Position numbers and translations under genes: made by a program. A DNA stretch of 64,000 nt from CAZUXE01 sp964624585 (GTDB lineage Bacteria; Hydrothermota; Tepidihabitantia; B3-TA06): contig CAZUXE010000003.1 in NCBI GenBank assembly GCA_964624585.1, forward strand, positions 33,792-97,791, in the 5' to 3' direction. The notes below the pieces were generated by a model. The model was not told the origin of the DNA and ran no database searches. It was given only the letters and a program-made list of their open reading frames with translations. The number at the start of each line of letters is the position of its first letter. The first letter of the stretch is position 1. Shown one piece after another: positions 7,068-16,500 of this stretch.

Positions 7068-7520
7068 TTAATCCGCTACCTTTTTACCTTGCATACTTCC
7101 CACAGCACTTATAGAAATCCAATGAGTCATCCACGTACCTTTACATTCTTTAGAATAAATACAGAATATCATTTTGAACTTGCCGCCTACAACTGGCAGA
7201 ATTGACATACTTAAAGGATCATCCCATGTCCATTCACCTTCAAATCTTCGCTCTTCAGGAATAGGTGACGGAACCAACTTTCCTTCAAAAGTTCCATGAT
7301 TCCCTGCCTTATCGCGCCATTCACCTTTGAATATATCTTCTTTCTCTGAAATTTCGCCTTTCCAATCCTGCCAAGGATAGATTTCCATTCCGGGATGAGG
7401 GAAACAGCTACCTGTACCTTCGCCTCTCCACGTTCCAGCAAGACTAGCCGAAACAGAACTTGCTCCCAGTAACAAAACAATTGCAACTAAACTGAGAACG
7501 ATTTTTTTAATGTTGCTCAT
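7068..7520 (-). CDS. Array secreted protein, type B (second copy)
   Basis: 150 aa, unknown family. Signal peptide MSNIKKIVLSLVAIVLLLGASSVSA. Mature part: GTWRGEGTGSC, IYPWQDWKGEI, DIFKGEWRDKAGNHGTFEG, FEGEWTWDDP, the type-B hallmark PVVGGKFKMIF, ECKGTWMTHWIS and SAVGSMQGK. It is nearest to the 8178-8621 protein over KGEWRDKAGNHGTF and VVGGKF. Good AGGAG site before ATG. The 100-base spacer to the gene before it contains an imperfect hairpin (7561-7566/7584-7589 with an inner CAGAA/TTCTG stem) and no T-tract. Confidence 0.75.
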   Translation of the reverse strand: MSNIKKIVLSLVAIVLLLGASSVSASLAGTWRGEGTGSCFPHPGMEIYPWQDWKGEISEKEDIFKGEWRDKAGNHGTFEGKLVPSPIPEERRFEGEWTWDDPLSMSILPVVGGKFKMIFCIYSKECKGTWMTHWISISAVGSMQGKKVAD

Positions 7521-7622
7521 TTTTACTCCTATGTTTTAGGTTTGTTAGATTTATTACGGCTTACGGAGACAGAAATTCTGCCCCCGTAAACACACTAAAA
7601 GGACACTTAGGGTGACCTAAGG

Positions 7623-8099
7623 TTAAAAGACCATATGGCCTTTCATAGCACCATCTTCATTGCCATACTTAGATGACCACGAACCGTAACAGTAAGGTGT
7701 TTCTACAGGAAAATGCTCAAACGTCATGGTGAACCTACCCATTTCGTACACTTTTATAAACTCAAGTGTTTCATAAACCCATGTCCATTCACCTTCACAA
7801 TAAGCCTGAGTTTGCGTCATCCATATAATTTTTCCCTTGAAACTTCCGTAGTTACCTGTTTTATCTTTCCAATTGCCGAAAAATACCTTACCGAACTCAT
7901 CTGGACCTATATCTTCTATTTTACCTTCCCAACTTTGCCATGCATAAATTGGAAACTCATTGGGAACTCCTGGAGGAGGCGAACATACTCCTTTACCGTC
8001 GCCTTTCCATGGTCCATTAAGATTTGCCAAGGCAGGTGTTGCTCCTAATAAAAGCCCTATTGCAAGCAAACTAAGAACGATTTTTTTAATGTTCTTCAT
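7623..8099 (-). CDS. Array secreted protein, type A (first copy)
   Basis: 158 aa, unknown family. Signal peptide MKNIKKIVLSLLAIGLLLGATPALA. Mature part: GPWKGDGKGVC, IYAWQSWEGKI, VFFGNWKDKTGNYGSFKG, YCEGEWTWVYE, V-YEMGRFTMTF, YCYGSW and DGAMKGHMVF. Same length as the distal type-A copy and aligned to it almost without gaps; it differs from type B by the longer segment before the first Trp motif and by WVYE. AGGAG site 5 bases before ATG. Several Cys in an exported protein suggest disulfides (inference). Confidence 0.75.
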   Translation of the reverse strand: MKNIKKIVLSLLAIGLLLGATPALANLNGPWKGDGKGVCSPPPGVPNEFPIYAWQSWEGKIEDIGPDEFGKVFFGNWKDKTGNYGSFKGKIIWMTQTQAYCEGEWTWVYETLEFIKVYEMGRFTMTFEHFPVETPYCYGSWSSKYGNEDGAMKGHMVF

Positions 8100-8177
8100 T
8101 TTTACTCCTATGTTTTTAAGTTTATTTGGTTTTGCTACGAAAAATAAAACATTCCATCTTCGTAGTAAGTCTATATT

Positions 8178-8621
8178 TTAATTAAGCTTATACCCTTTAA
8201 TATTGCCGACAGAACTACTAGAAATCCAATGCGTTTTCCACGTTCCTTTACATTCCTTGAACCTATTAAAAGTTATCAAAAACTTACCCCCTACTACTGG
8301 TTTGCTAGACGGAGCAAAGGGATCATACCAGGTCCATTCGCCTTCAAAACATCGTTCTTGACTTGAAGATAAAGTCGGTTTTCCATAAAAAGTTCCATGA
8401 TTACCAGCTTTATCGCGCCATTCACCTTTGAAGATGTCTTCTGACTCAGATATACTACCGCGCCAATCTTGCCATGGATAGATAACAATTCCTGGAGCGG
8501 GAGAACAACTGCCACTGCCGTCTCCTAACCACATTCCAACAAACTGTCCAAACGCAGGCGTTGCTCCTAATAGAAGCCCCATTGCAATCAAACTAAAAAC
8601 GATTTTTTTGGTATTTATCAT
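8178..8621 (-). CDS. Array secreted protein, type B (first copy)
   Basis: 147 aa, unknown family; first gene of the four-gene array. Signal peptide MINTKKIVFSLIAMGLLLGATPAFG. Mature part: GMWLGDGSGSC, IYPWQDWRGSI, DIFKGEWRDKAGNHGTFYG, CFEGEWTWYDP, PVVGGKFLITF, ECKGTWKTHWISS and GNIKG. The promoter at 8675-8702 gives a leader of roughly 50 bases with a GGGAGC-type ribosome site. Expression as one transcript with its three paralogues is likely. Confidence 0.75.
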   Translation of the reverse strand: MINTKKIVFSLIAMGLLLGATPAFGQFVGMWLGDGSGSCSPAPGIVIYPWQDWRGSISESEDIFKGEWRDKAGNHGTFYGKPTLSSSQERCFEGEWTWYDPFAPSSKPVVGGKFLITFNRFKECKGTWKTHWISSSSVGNIKGYKLN

Positions 8622-8674
8622 TATTGCTCCCTGATTTTTGAAATTTAATTTTCCCTCTCAGAAACACTTAGGAA

Positions 8675-8702
8675 ACAATACATAATTATTATAATTTGTC
8701 AA
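8675..8702 (-). promoter_or_regulatory. Promoter of the secreted-protein array
   Basis: Minus strand TTGACA (8702-8697), 16 bases, TATTGT (8680-8675). Confidence 0.75.
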
Positions 8703-8762
8703 GTTTTTAATATTTATTACGTTAGTATCGGATAGGGATTAATACCTAAATATTTCTTTTAT

Positions 8763-8804
8763 CTTTAGTCTCAGAGTTAAGTCCTGATAGCTCTAAGACT
8801 AAAG
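8763..8804. repeat. 16-bp imperfect inverted repeat
   Basis: Arms 8763-8778 and 8789-8804 pair with one mismatch and one G-T wobble around a 10-base loop. No T-tract. It lies in the roughly 400-base divergent spacer between the array promoter and the DUF3078 promoter; nothing else recognisable is there. Confidence 0.6.
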
Positions 8805-8958
8805 AGGGCAATAGCTCCAACAACTTATACAGCTAAATACGCTTTTATATTGTTTTCTGTGAATTTTTCTAGCTTTTAACTATCAACCCTCTCTGATGGA
8901 TAGAATAGGTAACGGAAATATTACAATGTAGACGTAAATAAACCTATTCTTATCATCA

Positions 8959-8986
8959 TTGACACCTCACTACCTGTTACTATAAT
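8959..8986 (+). promoter_or_regulatory. Promoter of DUF3078 gene
   Basis: TTGACA (8959-8964), 16 bases, TATAAT (8981-8986); both boxes are perfect consensus. Confidence 0.88.
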
Positions 8987-9022
8987 AATTTGTTGGACTA
9001 ATCTAAATATTAAGGAGCAATA

Positions 9023-9928
9023 ATGACAAAAAAAGCCGTTTTTGTTGAACTAATATCAATCTTCTTCGTTACAATCCTGATGGCTGACCAAAATGAAAAG
9101 CCCTTTGACGCCCACTGGGAAACATCCATAGATGCAAACCTGACCCTTACTCAAAACGCCTACAGCAAAAACTGGACAGGCGGCGAAACCGGAGCATTAT
9201 CGTGGGCTTTAACTGCTAATGCACTTGCCAAGAGACAAATTGTTGATTGGTTACACACTAAAAATACTGCAAAATTGGCATTTGGTCAAACTTACAGTCA
9301 GAATAAAGAAACCAAAATATGGTCAAAACCCATAAAATCTGTTGATATAATTGACCTTGAGTCTATTTTTCGCTTCACATTAAACGGATTTGTAGATCCC
9401 TTTGCCGGTGCAAAAATTGAAAGCCAGTTTACTGACTCTCGCGATACAGGAACTACGGTATACATTAATCCTTTTACTTTTACAGAAAGTTTCGGTATAG
9501 CCAAAATTCTTATCAAAAAAAATAAAACTGAATGGAGTATTCGCCTTGGCCCGGGTTTCAGACAGTATCTTGATAGAAATGCCCATGATACCTTAACAAA
9601 TACGCGAAAAACAAGTTTTACTAACGACGGCGGTATTCTATTTGCAAGCGATTTCTTCACACCGCTCCTAAACGACCGCATTACTTTCAATAGCAAATTG
9701 AGCCTGTTCCAAGCTTTATTCTATTCAGAAGCAAACTCCCTTATCGGCCAGCCCAATCAGGATTACTGGAAATCGCTTGACACAAAATGGGAAAATGTAT
9801 TTACCGCAGGAATTACAGATTACTTGAACGTAAATCTTACTGTTGAGCTTTTATACGACAGGGAACTTGATCCCGGGATACGTCTCAAAGAAGTTCTAGC
9901 GCTTGGCCTAAGCTATAAATTTATCTAA
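9023..9928 (+). CDS. DUF3078 outer-membrane beta-barrel protein
   Basis: 301 aa. Seen: signal-like N-terminus (MTKKAVFVELISIFFVTILMAD), the DUF3078 hallmark AYSKNWTGGETGALSWALTA, alternating strands throughout, a PFAGAKIESQF strand pair and a barrel-type C-terminus ending in YKFI. Known: DUF3078 proteins occur widely in Bacteroidetes-related lineages and are predicted outer-membrane barrels of unknown substrate. AAGGAG lies 7 bases before ATG. Monocistronic under a consensus promoter, so probably well expressed. Confidence 0.85.
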   Translation: MTKKAVFVELISIFFVTILMADQNEKPFDAHWETSIDANLTLTQNAYSKNWTGGETGALSWALTANALAKRQIVDWLHTKNTAKLAFGQTYSQNKETKIWSKPIKSVDIIDLESIFRFTLNGFVDPFAGAKIESQFTDSRDTGTTVYINPFTFTESFGIAKILIKKNKTEWSIRLGPGFRQYLDRNAHDTLTNTRKTSFTNDGGILFASDFFTPLLNDRITFNSKLSLFQALFYSEANSLIGQPNQDYWKSLDTKWENVFTAGITDYLNVNLTVELLYDRELDPGIRLKEVLALGLSYKFI

Positions 9929-10124
9929 CAGCTAATTTGACGTGGTTGGGGAATTTTCTTTTGATACAAACTGCTTAACGCTTTAATCTTTTGTATGAGC
10001 AAAGCTAATAACCAAGATACTTGCAATCGAATAAAGTATACAAAAATCAAGAGAAAAGTACTCCCATTGATGAGTCATTTTAGAAAAAATATTAACTAAA
10101 TCCAAACTAAAAGGAGATATACCT

Positions 10125-10574
10125 ATGTTTAAGGAATTCAAAAAATTCGCCCTGCGCGGCAATGTAATTGATATGGCTGTGGGTATTATAATAGGCGCTG
10201 CTTTTGCAGCCATCGTCAAGTCCCTCGTAGCCGACGTCATAATGCCGCCTATAGGCCTTCTGTTAGGCAATGTAGATTTCTCAAATCTCTTTGTAGTTCT
10301 AAAAGAAGGCGTTTCAGCATCAGGTCCCTATGCTTCACTTGCAGACGCTCAAGCGGCAGGTGCCGTAACTATCAATTACGGTATATTTTTGATGGCAGTA
10401 ATTAGTTTTCTTATAGTTGCCTTCGTTATATTCCTTCTGGTACGCGGCATGAACAAAGCTAAACGCGCTGAAGAAACCCCGGCTCCCACAACTAAGGAAT
10501 GCCCCTATTGCTTATCGGCCATACCAATTAAAGCAAACCGTTGCCCTCATTGCACCTCTGAATTAAAAGCCTAA
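10125..10574 (+). CDS. mscL: Large-conductance mechanosensitive channel MscL with C-terminal zinc ribbon
   Basis: 149 aa. Seen: [22 protein letters not shown]1 with the gate-lining [28 protein letters not shown], a periplasmic loop, and TM2 ([24 protein letters not shown]). Known: a homopentameric inner-membrane valve releasing solutes on hypo-osmotic shock. Instead of ending after the usual cytoplasmic helix, it adds a two-CxxC ribbon ([18 protein letters not shown], about residues 126-143), a variant known in some MscL proteins and possibly involved in bundle assembly. Strong AAGGAG site. Monocistronic. Confidence 0.95.
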   Translation: MFKEFKKFALRGNVIDMAVGIIIGAAFAAIVKSLVADVIMPPIGLLLGNVDFSNLFVVLKEGVSASGPYASLADAQAAGAVTINYGIFLMAVISFLIVAFVIFLLVRGMNKAKRAEETPAPTTKECPYCLSAIPIKANRCPHCTSELKA

Positions 10575-10784
10575 AATTGTATTATATTTGTGCAACACGT
10601 AACACACAAAGGTCTTGTCTTCAAGCTAGGTAATCGAAAATAAGTCTATATTGTTAATTGAGAGCCTAAATATCCTCAAGTAGATTTCCATGAAGGATAG
10701 AGAAATACAGGTAACCAAACTTAAAGTAGTTTTAATTCTTTTGAGCAGCTTCAGAGGTTTATGATAAGTAAACAGAGAGGGTTT

Positions 10785-13550
10785 TCAATCTGTTTCTGTA
10801 GCTTGATAATTCAGCAGTTGGGCAGGCGGCAAAATTGATTTTCCTTCAACCTCGTCCAATAGCTCACGGGCTTGCTTTTGCAGAGGAGGATATTGGCTGT
10901 CAATAAAAGATGCTGCCAAGGCTGCCAAGCTCGTTTTAAGCTTCTTGGTTTTCTTCTTTTCATCCAATCTTGTGTATACATTGTGCAAAGTTCGCAGAAT
11001 TGTGGTACGCTCTTCAGGATTATGCACAGCTCCCAATCTTGTTTCCAAAGGTCTAAGGGAGGCTTCACCTATTTGCGCTAGAGCCATCATTGCTGCTGTC
11101 CGCACGGTAAAATATTTATCCGACAAATCCTTAATCATCGCAGGTATTGCGCGTTCATCCTTTATTTTGGAAAATGTTTCGGCAACCAGAATCCTCATTC
11201 GTTCCTTTTTATGATGTGCATATTTGAGAATTACAGGGCCGGCCTGTTTAGCCTCAAGCTTACCCAGAGTGGATATTAGAGAGCCTGCAAGTGAATCGTT
11301 GCGCTTATCTGCTAATTTCTTAATCAATGTGTCAGCCGCACCTTTAGTTTTAAGTTGCCCCAGCAGATATATTGAATTCCGCACTATGGTGTCATTGTCA
11401 GAATGCAGGCCTTTGTAAAGGTAGTAGGATGCTGTATCCTTGAACGCCTTAAAATGATGCTCTATAGCCCGTAAAGTAAGCCCTCCTGTGGTTGAAAATT
11501 CGTTGTTAAAAATGTAGTCAACAGCCTGTTCAGCGTAATTGTCTATGAGCATTCGGCGTGCGGTACGAACCTTTGGGATATCGCCGCGGACTTCCCACAT
11601 TGATGCGTAATGAAACAGCTGTGCCATTTTCGCAGAATCCGACTGCATTGTATCAAGTTCAGGAAAGCTGGTAATAGTATCTTGCCAAACTTCCTTCTTA
11701 GGCTCTATCGCCTCAACATCCATACCCAATGCAAATGAACCCGAAGTCCATACGTGGTTATTCTCACCTTTATCTTTCTCAGCGTAGCGGTCGTTTCCTT
11801 GAAGATCTAGAAAAATTCCAACCCCACCGGTACCACGTGCCCAGTTTGCCCCACCTTCAGATAGGGCTTCGCGCGAACAGTAGTCGTCGTTACCTCTGCT
11901 GTCTGCAAAAATTCCAACAGAGTTGGTAAGTCCTATACCTTGACCTCCTGAGGCGTAATAGACATCATCTCCGTCCTTATCAAGCAACCAACCTACAGCC
12001 CAGTCGTGTCCTTCTCCTTGTGATGGGCCGTAGCGCGAAAAATAATGATCGTCGCCTTCCAAATCTAGCAATGCACCTACAGAAAGGTGTATACCCGCCC
12101 CTTGAGAATATTGCGCTGCGGTGTATAAATCGTTTCCTTTCTCATCCAAAAGCATCCCTAAAGCAAACCAGTATGATGTCGCTTGCGCAAAAACTTCGGA
12201 AATATACTTATCATTTCCATCACGGTCGCATAGAAAACCTATACCTCCTGAGGAAACATCACGCCAACCGAAACCAAAACCTTGGGCAAATGAACGATAC
12301 TGGTCAGGCGTAAGAGGATTATGCTTATGTACACCGCCGGCATAATATACATCATTCCCAGCGTCATCTAACAGAAGACCATAACCCCACGGCCCACCAA
12401 GACCCTGTGTCCAATCCCATGCACGATAGTTGTCGTCGCCCTTTTTATCTACAAGAACAGCTGAACCAAAGTTAGCTGCACCTTGAGAAAAATAACCTGA
12501 ACGGTAGCTGTCAATTCCCTCTTCATCAATAAGCATCCCTGTCCCAAAGAGTCCGGCACCGTTTGAGATATGTGATGCGGCATAGAAATCGTTACCGCTG
12601 ATATCCCACAGCAGTGCTGAACCAAAAAGTGCCGCTCCTTGATTTACCAATTTATTATAATTACGGTAGACATCGTCGCCCCCTAAGTCTATAAGTAAAC
12701 TTATCGGATATCCCAATTCACCCACGGCGCCTGCGGCGCGTCCTTCATAAATGTCATTACCGCCCAGGTCTATTATTATTGCAAAATCCCCTGTATAGAC
12801 ATTATCCCAAGGCCCGCCAATTATTGCTTTCTGTCCATCGGGAAAAGTATAAACTGCGTAAATAATGCCTGAAGCTCCTTCAAGTTGAAGCTGTGGTGGA
12901 TTTTCTTGATTCAATAATTCCTGAGCAAGCGGAATAAGACGTTCAGCGCCAGCGGCAAGCGATGCACCAGCACAATGAAGTTCGTACATATTGACCTTAC
13001 GCGCCAGACGCAGCACATCAAGAGTATTAAGAAGATAAGTAGTATCCCTCTCCATTCCAAATTCCTTATGCAAGGCTCCGGCATAGGAGCCTTCAAGAGA
13101 ATCGGCTTCATCTGCCCACAAAGTTGGCGCAGTGTATATAAGACTATCGCGCTCAGCTGCCGAAAGTGATGCAAACGCTTTTTCAAGATGCGCAGCGCTA
13201 GATGTGTAGAGTTCAGAAATCAGGCCTTCAATATTGTTTGACTTAAATCTGTCAGGCTTAACGGACTTACCAATAAGTTCTTTACAGGTAAAGTCTAGGT
13301 AGGAAGAGGCTTGCTCAATTTCAGTAAGCCTGCGGCCTGAATTCAATACATAGTCAGGTGTTTCAAGCGGATTGTCCATAAGACGATTGACAACTTTAAG
13401 CCTAAAACTATCGGCACGCATCTTTTTTTCATAACCAAGGTCATCAACATCAAGATTCATAAGCCCAAGGGCTTCAACTATGTGGTCATACTCAACCTGC
13501 CACAGACTATCAGGAGTGGCGGTTAAAACTAGCAAAAGCGCAAAAGTCAT
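10785..13550 (-). CDS. Exported 12-repeat D-x-x-G-x-D-x-Y solenoid protein with HEAT repeats
   Basis: 921 aa; function unknown. A short hydrophobic N-terminus (MTFALLLVLTATPDS) may be a signal peptide; a helical region runs to about 230. Residues about 250-610 hold twelve copies of D-x-x-G-x-D-x-Y, at 261, 288, 316, 342, 368, 395, 442, 469, 496, 524, 550 and 582, so mostly 26-28 residues apart, each followed by a Gln-Gly/Gly-rich turn and a hydrophobic strand (e.g. SQGAANFGSAVLVD). The motif recalls RTX Ca-binding nonapeptides. From about 700 to 890, alpha-helical HEAT-like repeats follow (IVRNSIYLLGQL, VRTAAMMALAQIGE). A beta-solenoid plus HEAT adaptor is inferred. AGGAG precedes ATG. Confidence 0.8.
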   Translation of the reverse strand: MTFALLLVLTATPDSLWQVEYDHIVEALGLMNLDVDDLGYEKKMRADSFRLKVVNRLMDNPLETPDYVLNSGRRLTEIEQASSYLDFTCKELIGKSVKPDRFKSNNIEGLISELYTSSAAHLEKAFASLSAAERDSLIYTAPTLWADEADSLEGSYAGALHKEFGMERDTTYLLNTLDVLRLARKVNMYELHCAGASLAAGAERLIPLAQELLNQENPPQLQLEGASGIIYAVYTFPDGQKAIIGGPWDNVYTGDFAIIIDLGGNDIYEGRAAGAVGELGYPISLLIDLGGDDVYRNYNKLVNQGAALFGSALLWDISGNDFYAASHISNGAGLFGTGMLIDEEGIDSYRSGYFSQGAANFGSAVLVDKKGDDNYRAWDWTQGLGGPWGYGLLLDDAGNDVYYAGGVHKHNPLTPDQYRSFAQGFGFGWRDVSSGGIGFLCDRDGNDKYISEVFAQATSYWFALGMLLDEKGNDLYTAAQYSQGAGIHLSVGALLDLEGDDHYFSRYGPSQGEGHDWAVGWLLDKDGDDVYYASGGQGIGLTNSVGIFADSRGNDDYCSREALSEGGANWARGTGGVGIFLDLQGNDRYAEKDKGENNHVWTSGSFALGMDVEAIEPKKEVWQDTITSFPELDTMQSDSAKMAQLFHYASMWEVRGDIPKVRTARRMLIDNYAEQAVDYIFNNEFSTTGGLTLRAIEHHFKAFKDTASYYLYKGLHSDNDTIVRNSIYLLGQLKTKGAADTLIKKLADKRNDSLAGSLISTLGKLEAKQAGPVILKYAHHKKERMRILVAETFSKIKDERAIPAMIKDLSDKYFTVRTAAMMALAQIGEASLRPLETRLGAVHNPEERTTILRTLHNVYTRLDEKKKTKKLKTSLAALAASFIDSQYPPLQKQARELLDEVEGKSILPPAQLLNYQATETD

Positions 13551-13587
13551 ATTGTCTCCTAATCTACCCTTTATTGTGAGTTAAAGT

Positions 13588-16500
13588 TCAGGGTAGAATT
13601 TTTATTCCCAATTTTTGCATAACCTGAATTGTAATTCTCTCAGCCTGATCGTAATTATTCACCCGCCCAAAAACTATTTCAAAAACTTTTTCGCGAATCC
13701 CATTAGCCCATAGCTCGTAGTCCTTAACCACCTTAGCCGTTACAAGCGAGTTAGTAGGCGCAGCCACCACAAGCACGTCCGGTTTTTGAGCGTAGTATGC
13801 AAACTTGGCCTCATGGACGGAGTTGAAGTCGTATTGCTGGCCGTCAGTCTCAAGGTAGGTGAACATGCCATTTTCTACCAACCGTTCAAAGGACTGATGT
13901 GGTAAGTCAATTGTATGAGTTTTAACTTTAGGCGGCATAAAGTCGGCGGGGAAGATACGGATACCGGTCTCGAAATCCTCTACGAGGTCTTGGATAATCT
14001 GAGCTGTGGAGCGCGCCTTGCGTTCTTTGCGCTGTTTTTTTCGCATTTTGGGCAGTTGAAGGCGTTCGGCGACAAGCTCGGTAAGCCCCTCGTATATTCT
14101 GGGCAGCCACTCCTTGGGGTCAAGGCCAAGAGCTTCAAGTATTGCAGCGTCAAGGGCCTGGCGGTCTTTGCGTTTTACTTCTTTAAATATAGAAGTAGTG
14201 GAGCGTTTTGGAATTCTCGTTTTAGGGATAAGTTGTGGGTTGGGAATAAGACAAGCCTTCCAATCAATTCCCTCGAATTTTAGTGCCCCATCTCCTAGAT
14301 TAGAGCGTCCATTGATTTCTCGATAAAGAAATGCTCCTGCGAAACTCAGTGATGCCCATAGTTGTTCTGATTTAACTTTTTTAGGAAAGAACTCGAAGAG
14401 ATTGTGATCTATATAAGCTTTAGACATATTCAAAGCAACGAAGAAACGATCTCCTGTTATCATTTGACCTACAACTTTGGCAGGTTCGCGGTCTTGAATT
14501 GCCCACCAATGCTTGCGACCCTGAACGCTCGGCACTTCCGGCCACCTAACGCCTTCATTGGTTGCGCCTTTTTCACCCACGTCTTTGATATACTTCAACG
14601 CCCCCATATGCCCCAAGGCTCTGAGTTCATCTTTGCTACGGTTGCACAAGAAGAGCCGGTACTTGAGTTTCTCAGGTTCAACCACCAGACCGGAAATCTC
14701 CTTTGGGGACTTTACCACCGGTACCAGATATTCATCCTCAATTCCGTATTGCTCAGCCCTCTCCTCGGTCAGATAGAAAAACTTGTTTATACCGGTGGTG
14801 TAGCCTCTGCGAACGTCGGCAACCTCTGAGAGGGGAACCAGCTTGTCGGCGAGCTTCTCCATAAGTTCAAAGTAGACATCAGGCGCACGCAAAAACTTGC
14901 CCCATTTAACGGTTTTGCCAGCCTCATCAAGGTGACGCCTAAGCTCACCCTGACGCACGGTGCGGATACGAAAGTTGTCATCTTCATAAGAATGTACCCC
15001 TTTGGCGATTTCCTTACCCATGAACCGCTCCGCCTCAATAACGCTCACCAGCTTGTTGACTGCCATATGGCGCTTATGATGCTTAAGCGTGGAATCGCTT
15101 TTCAAAAGTTCTGCAAGCGGTTTCTTTATTTTTACAAACCTAACAGGGTGTTCTGCAAGATGCTTTGAATCATCTGCACGCTCAAGAACGGTGATTATAG
15201 TATTTACCGCGGCATCGGGAAACCAAGGTTCGCAACGGCTCTCAATAATAGCAATTATCTTGAACTTTGAGGTAAAGAAACGCTCCAGTTCATACCCATA
15301 GGCAACATCAAGCCATGAATTTGAAGTAAGAAATGCCATGCGGCCTTCCGGCTTAAGGAAAGTGGCCGCGTGAAAGAACATATAAGCATAGATGTCTGCT
15401 TGCCCGGAGAGCTTAATTTTTGCCTCTTCAAATAGCTTACCTGCTTTTGTAGGATCGGCTCCATTCCTCAGCCAATTCTCTAGCGGATCTAAAACGTCTT
15501 TTTTCCTCTTCCTAAATTTCTCAAAAAGGTCAGGGTAGTCGGCGAGCCATTCTTCTGCAAGTAACTTCTCCAATGCACGCTTATGACCTTTGTTGACCTT
15601 CTCTATTTTTTCCTGACGGATATAAGGAAAATTGCCCATCATGCCGTCAAACTGAGGGATAGGTACCTTAATTTTGTATTGTGGGTCAAGGCCTTTTCGA
15701 GGATGCGGGAATTCAACTTCCTGCCCTGGTCTAAGCTTAAAGAAATCGAGATTAAGAACTCGCGGAAAGTTGTTGGGGTCTTTCATTTCACGAGTATAAA
15801 GATTAATTGTAGCCAACTCAGCTGGAAATTGAGCAATGTCGTTGCCCCACAATTTTTCCAAAAGCTTGTTGTGACGCCCTTCTTTAAGGTCGTAACAAAA
15901 ACGATTGTAGGCGCGAAGCATAAAAGTTCCTGTACCGCAAGTTGGATCAAAGATCACATCATCCCTTGAACGAACAACAAATCCGTTAATGAAATCTACA
16001 AGATCGTCACGAGTATAGAACTGCCCCAAAGCGTGACGTTCGTGAGGCGGGATAAGATTCTCAAATACCGCACCAATTACGTCAAGAGGTATATTACTAA
16101 AGTTATAATAGGCAAGATTGTTAAGCAGGGATTGAAGTACTGTTGCCGAGTCCACACTCCATGGAATTTGATCTGTAAGGTCAGGTTCAAAAATTGCCTG
16201 ATAGTCAATTTCCCTTACCCGTTCAAATGCCTCCCATAAAACTTTTTGAGTTTCTTTTAGGTCTGAATCGTGAAGGGCAAGTTCCGGCAAGTTCGGTGAG
16301 AATCGTCTTAATGCAAAATAGAAAATAATTCTCCCGAGCATTTTGTAAATAATTTGTCTGGAGGCGTTGGTAAAGAACTCATTGTGGTCATAATTGTCAA
16401 TACCCTGCTCACGCGCCCAGAGTTGAAATTCTCTTTGGAATGCTTTGTTCTGAGTGTATTCTTGGATAAGAGAGCGCTTCATTCCCGGGGTCAGTACCTC

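Larger units (their letters stand above)
6536..8621 (-). repeat. Four-gene tandem array in alternating B-A-B-A order
   Basis: In transcription order: 147-aa type B, 158-aa type A, 150-aa type B, 158-aa type A. The 5' flanks of the two middle genes are nearly identical (AGGAGTAAAAATG), which supports duplication of a two-gene cassette. One promoter precedes the first gene and one terminator follows the last. Confidence 0.75.
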
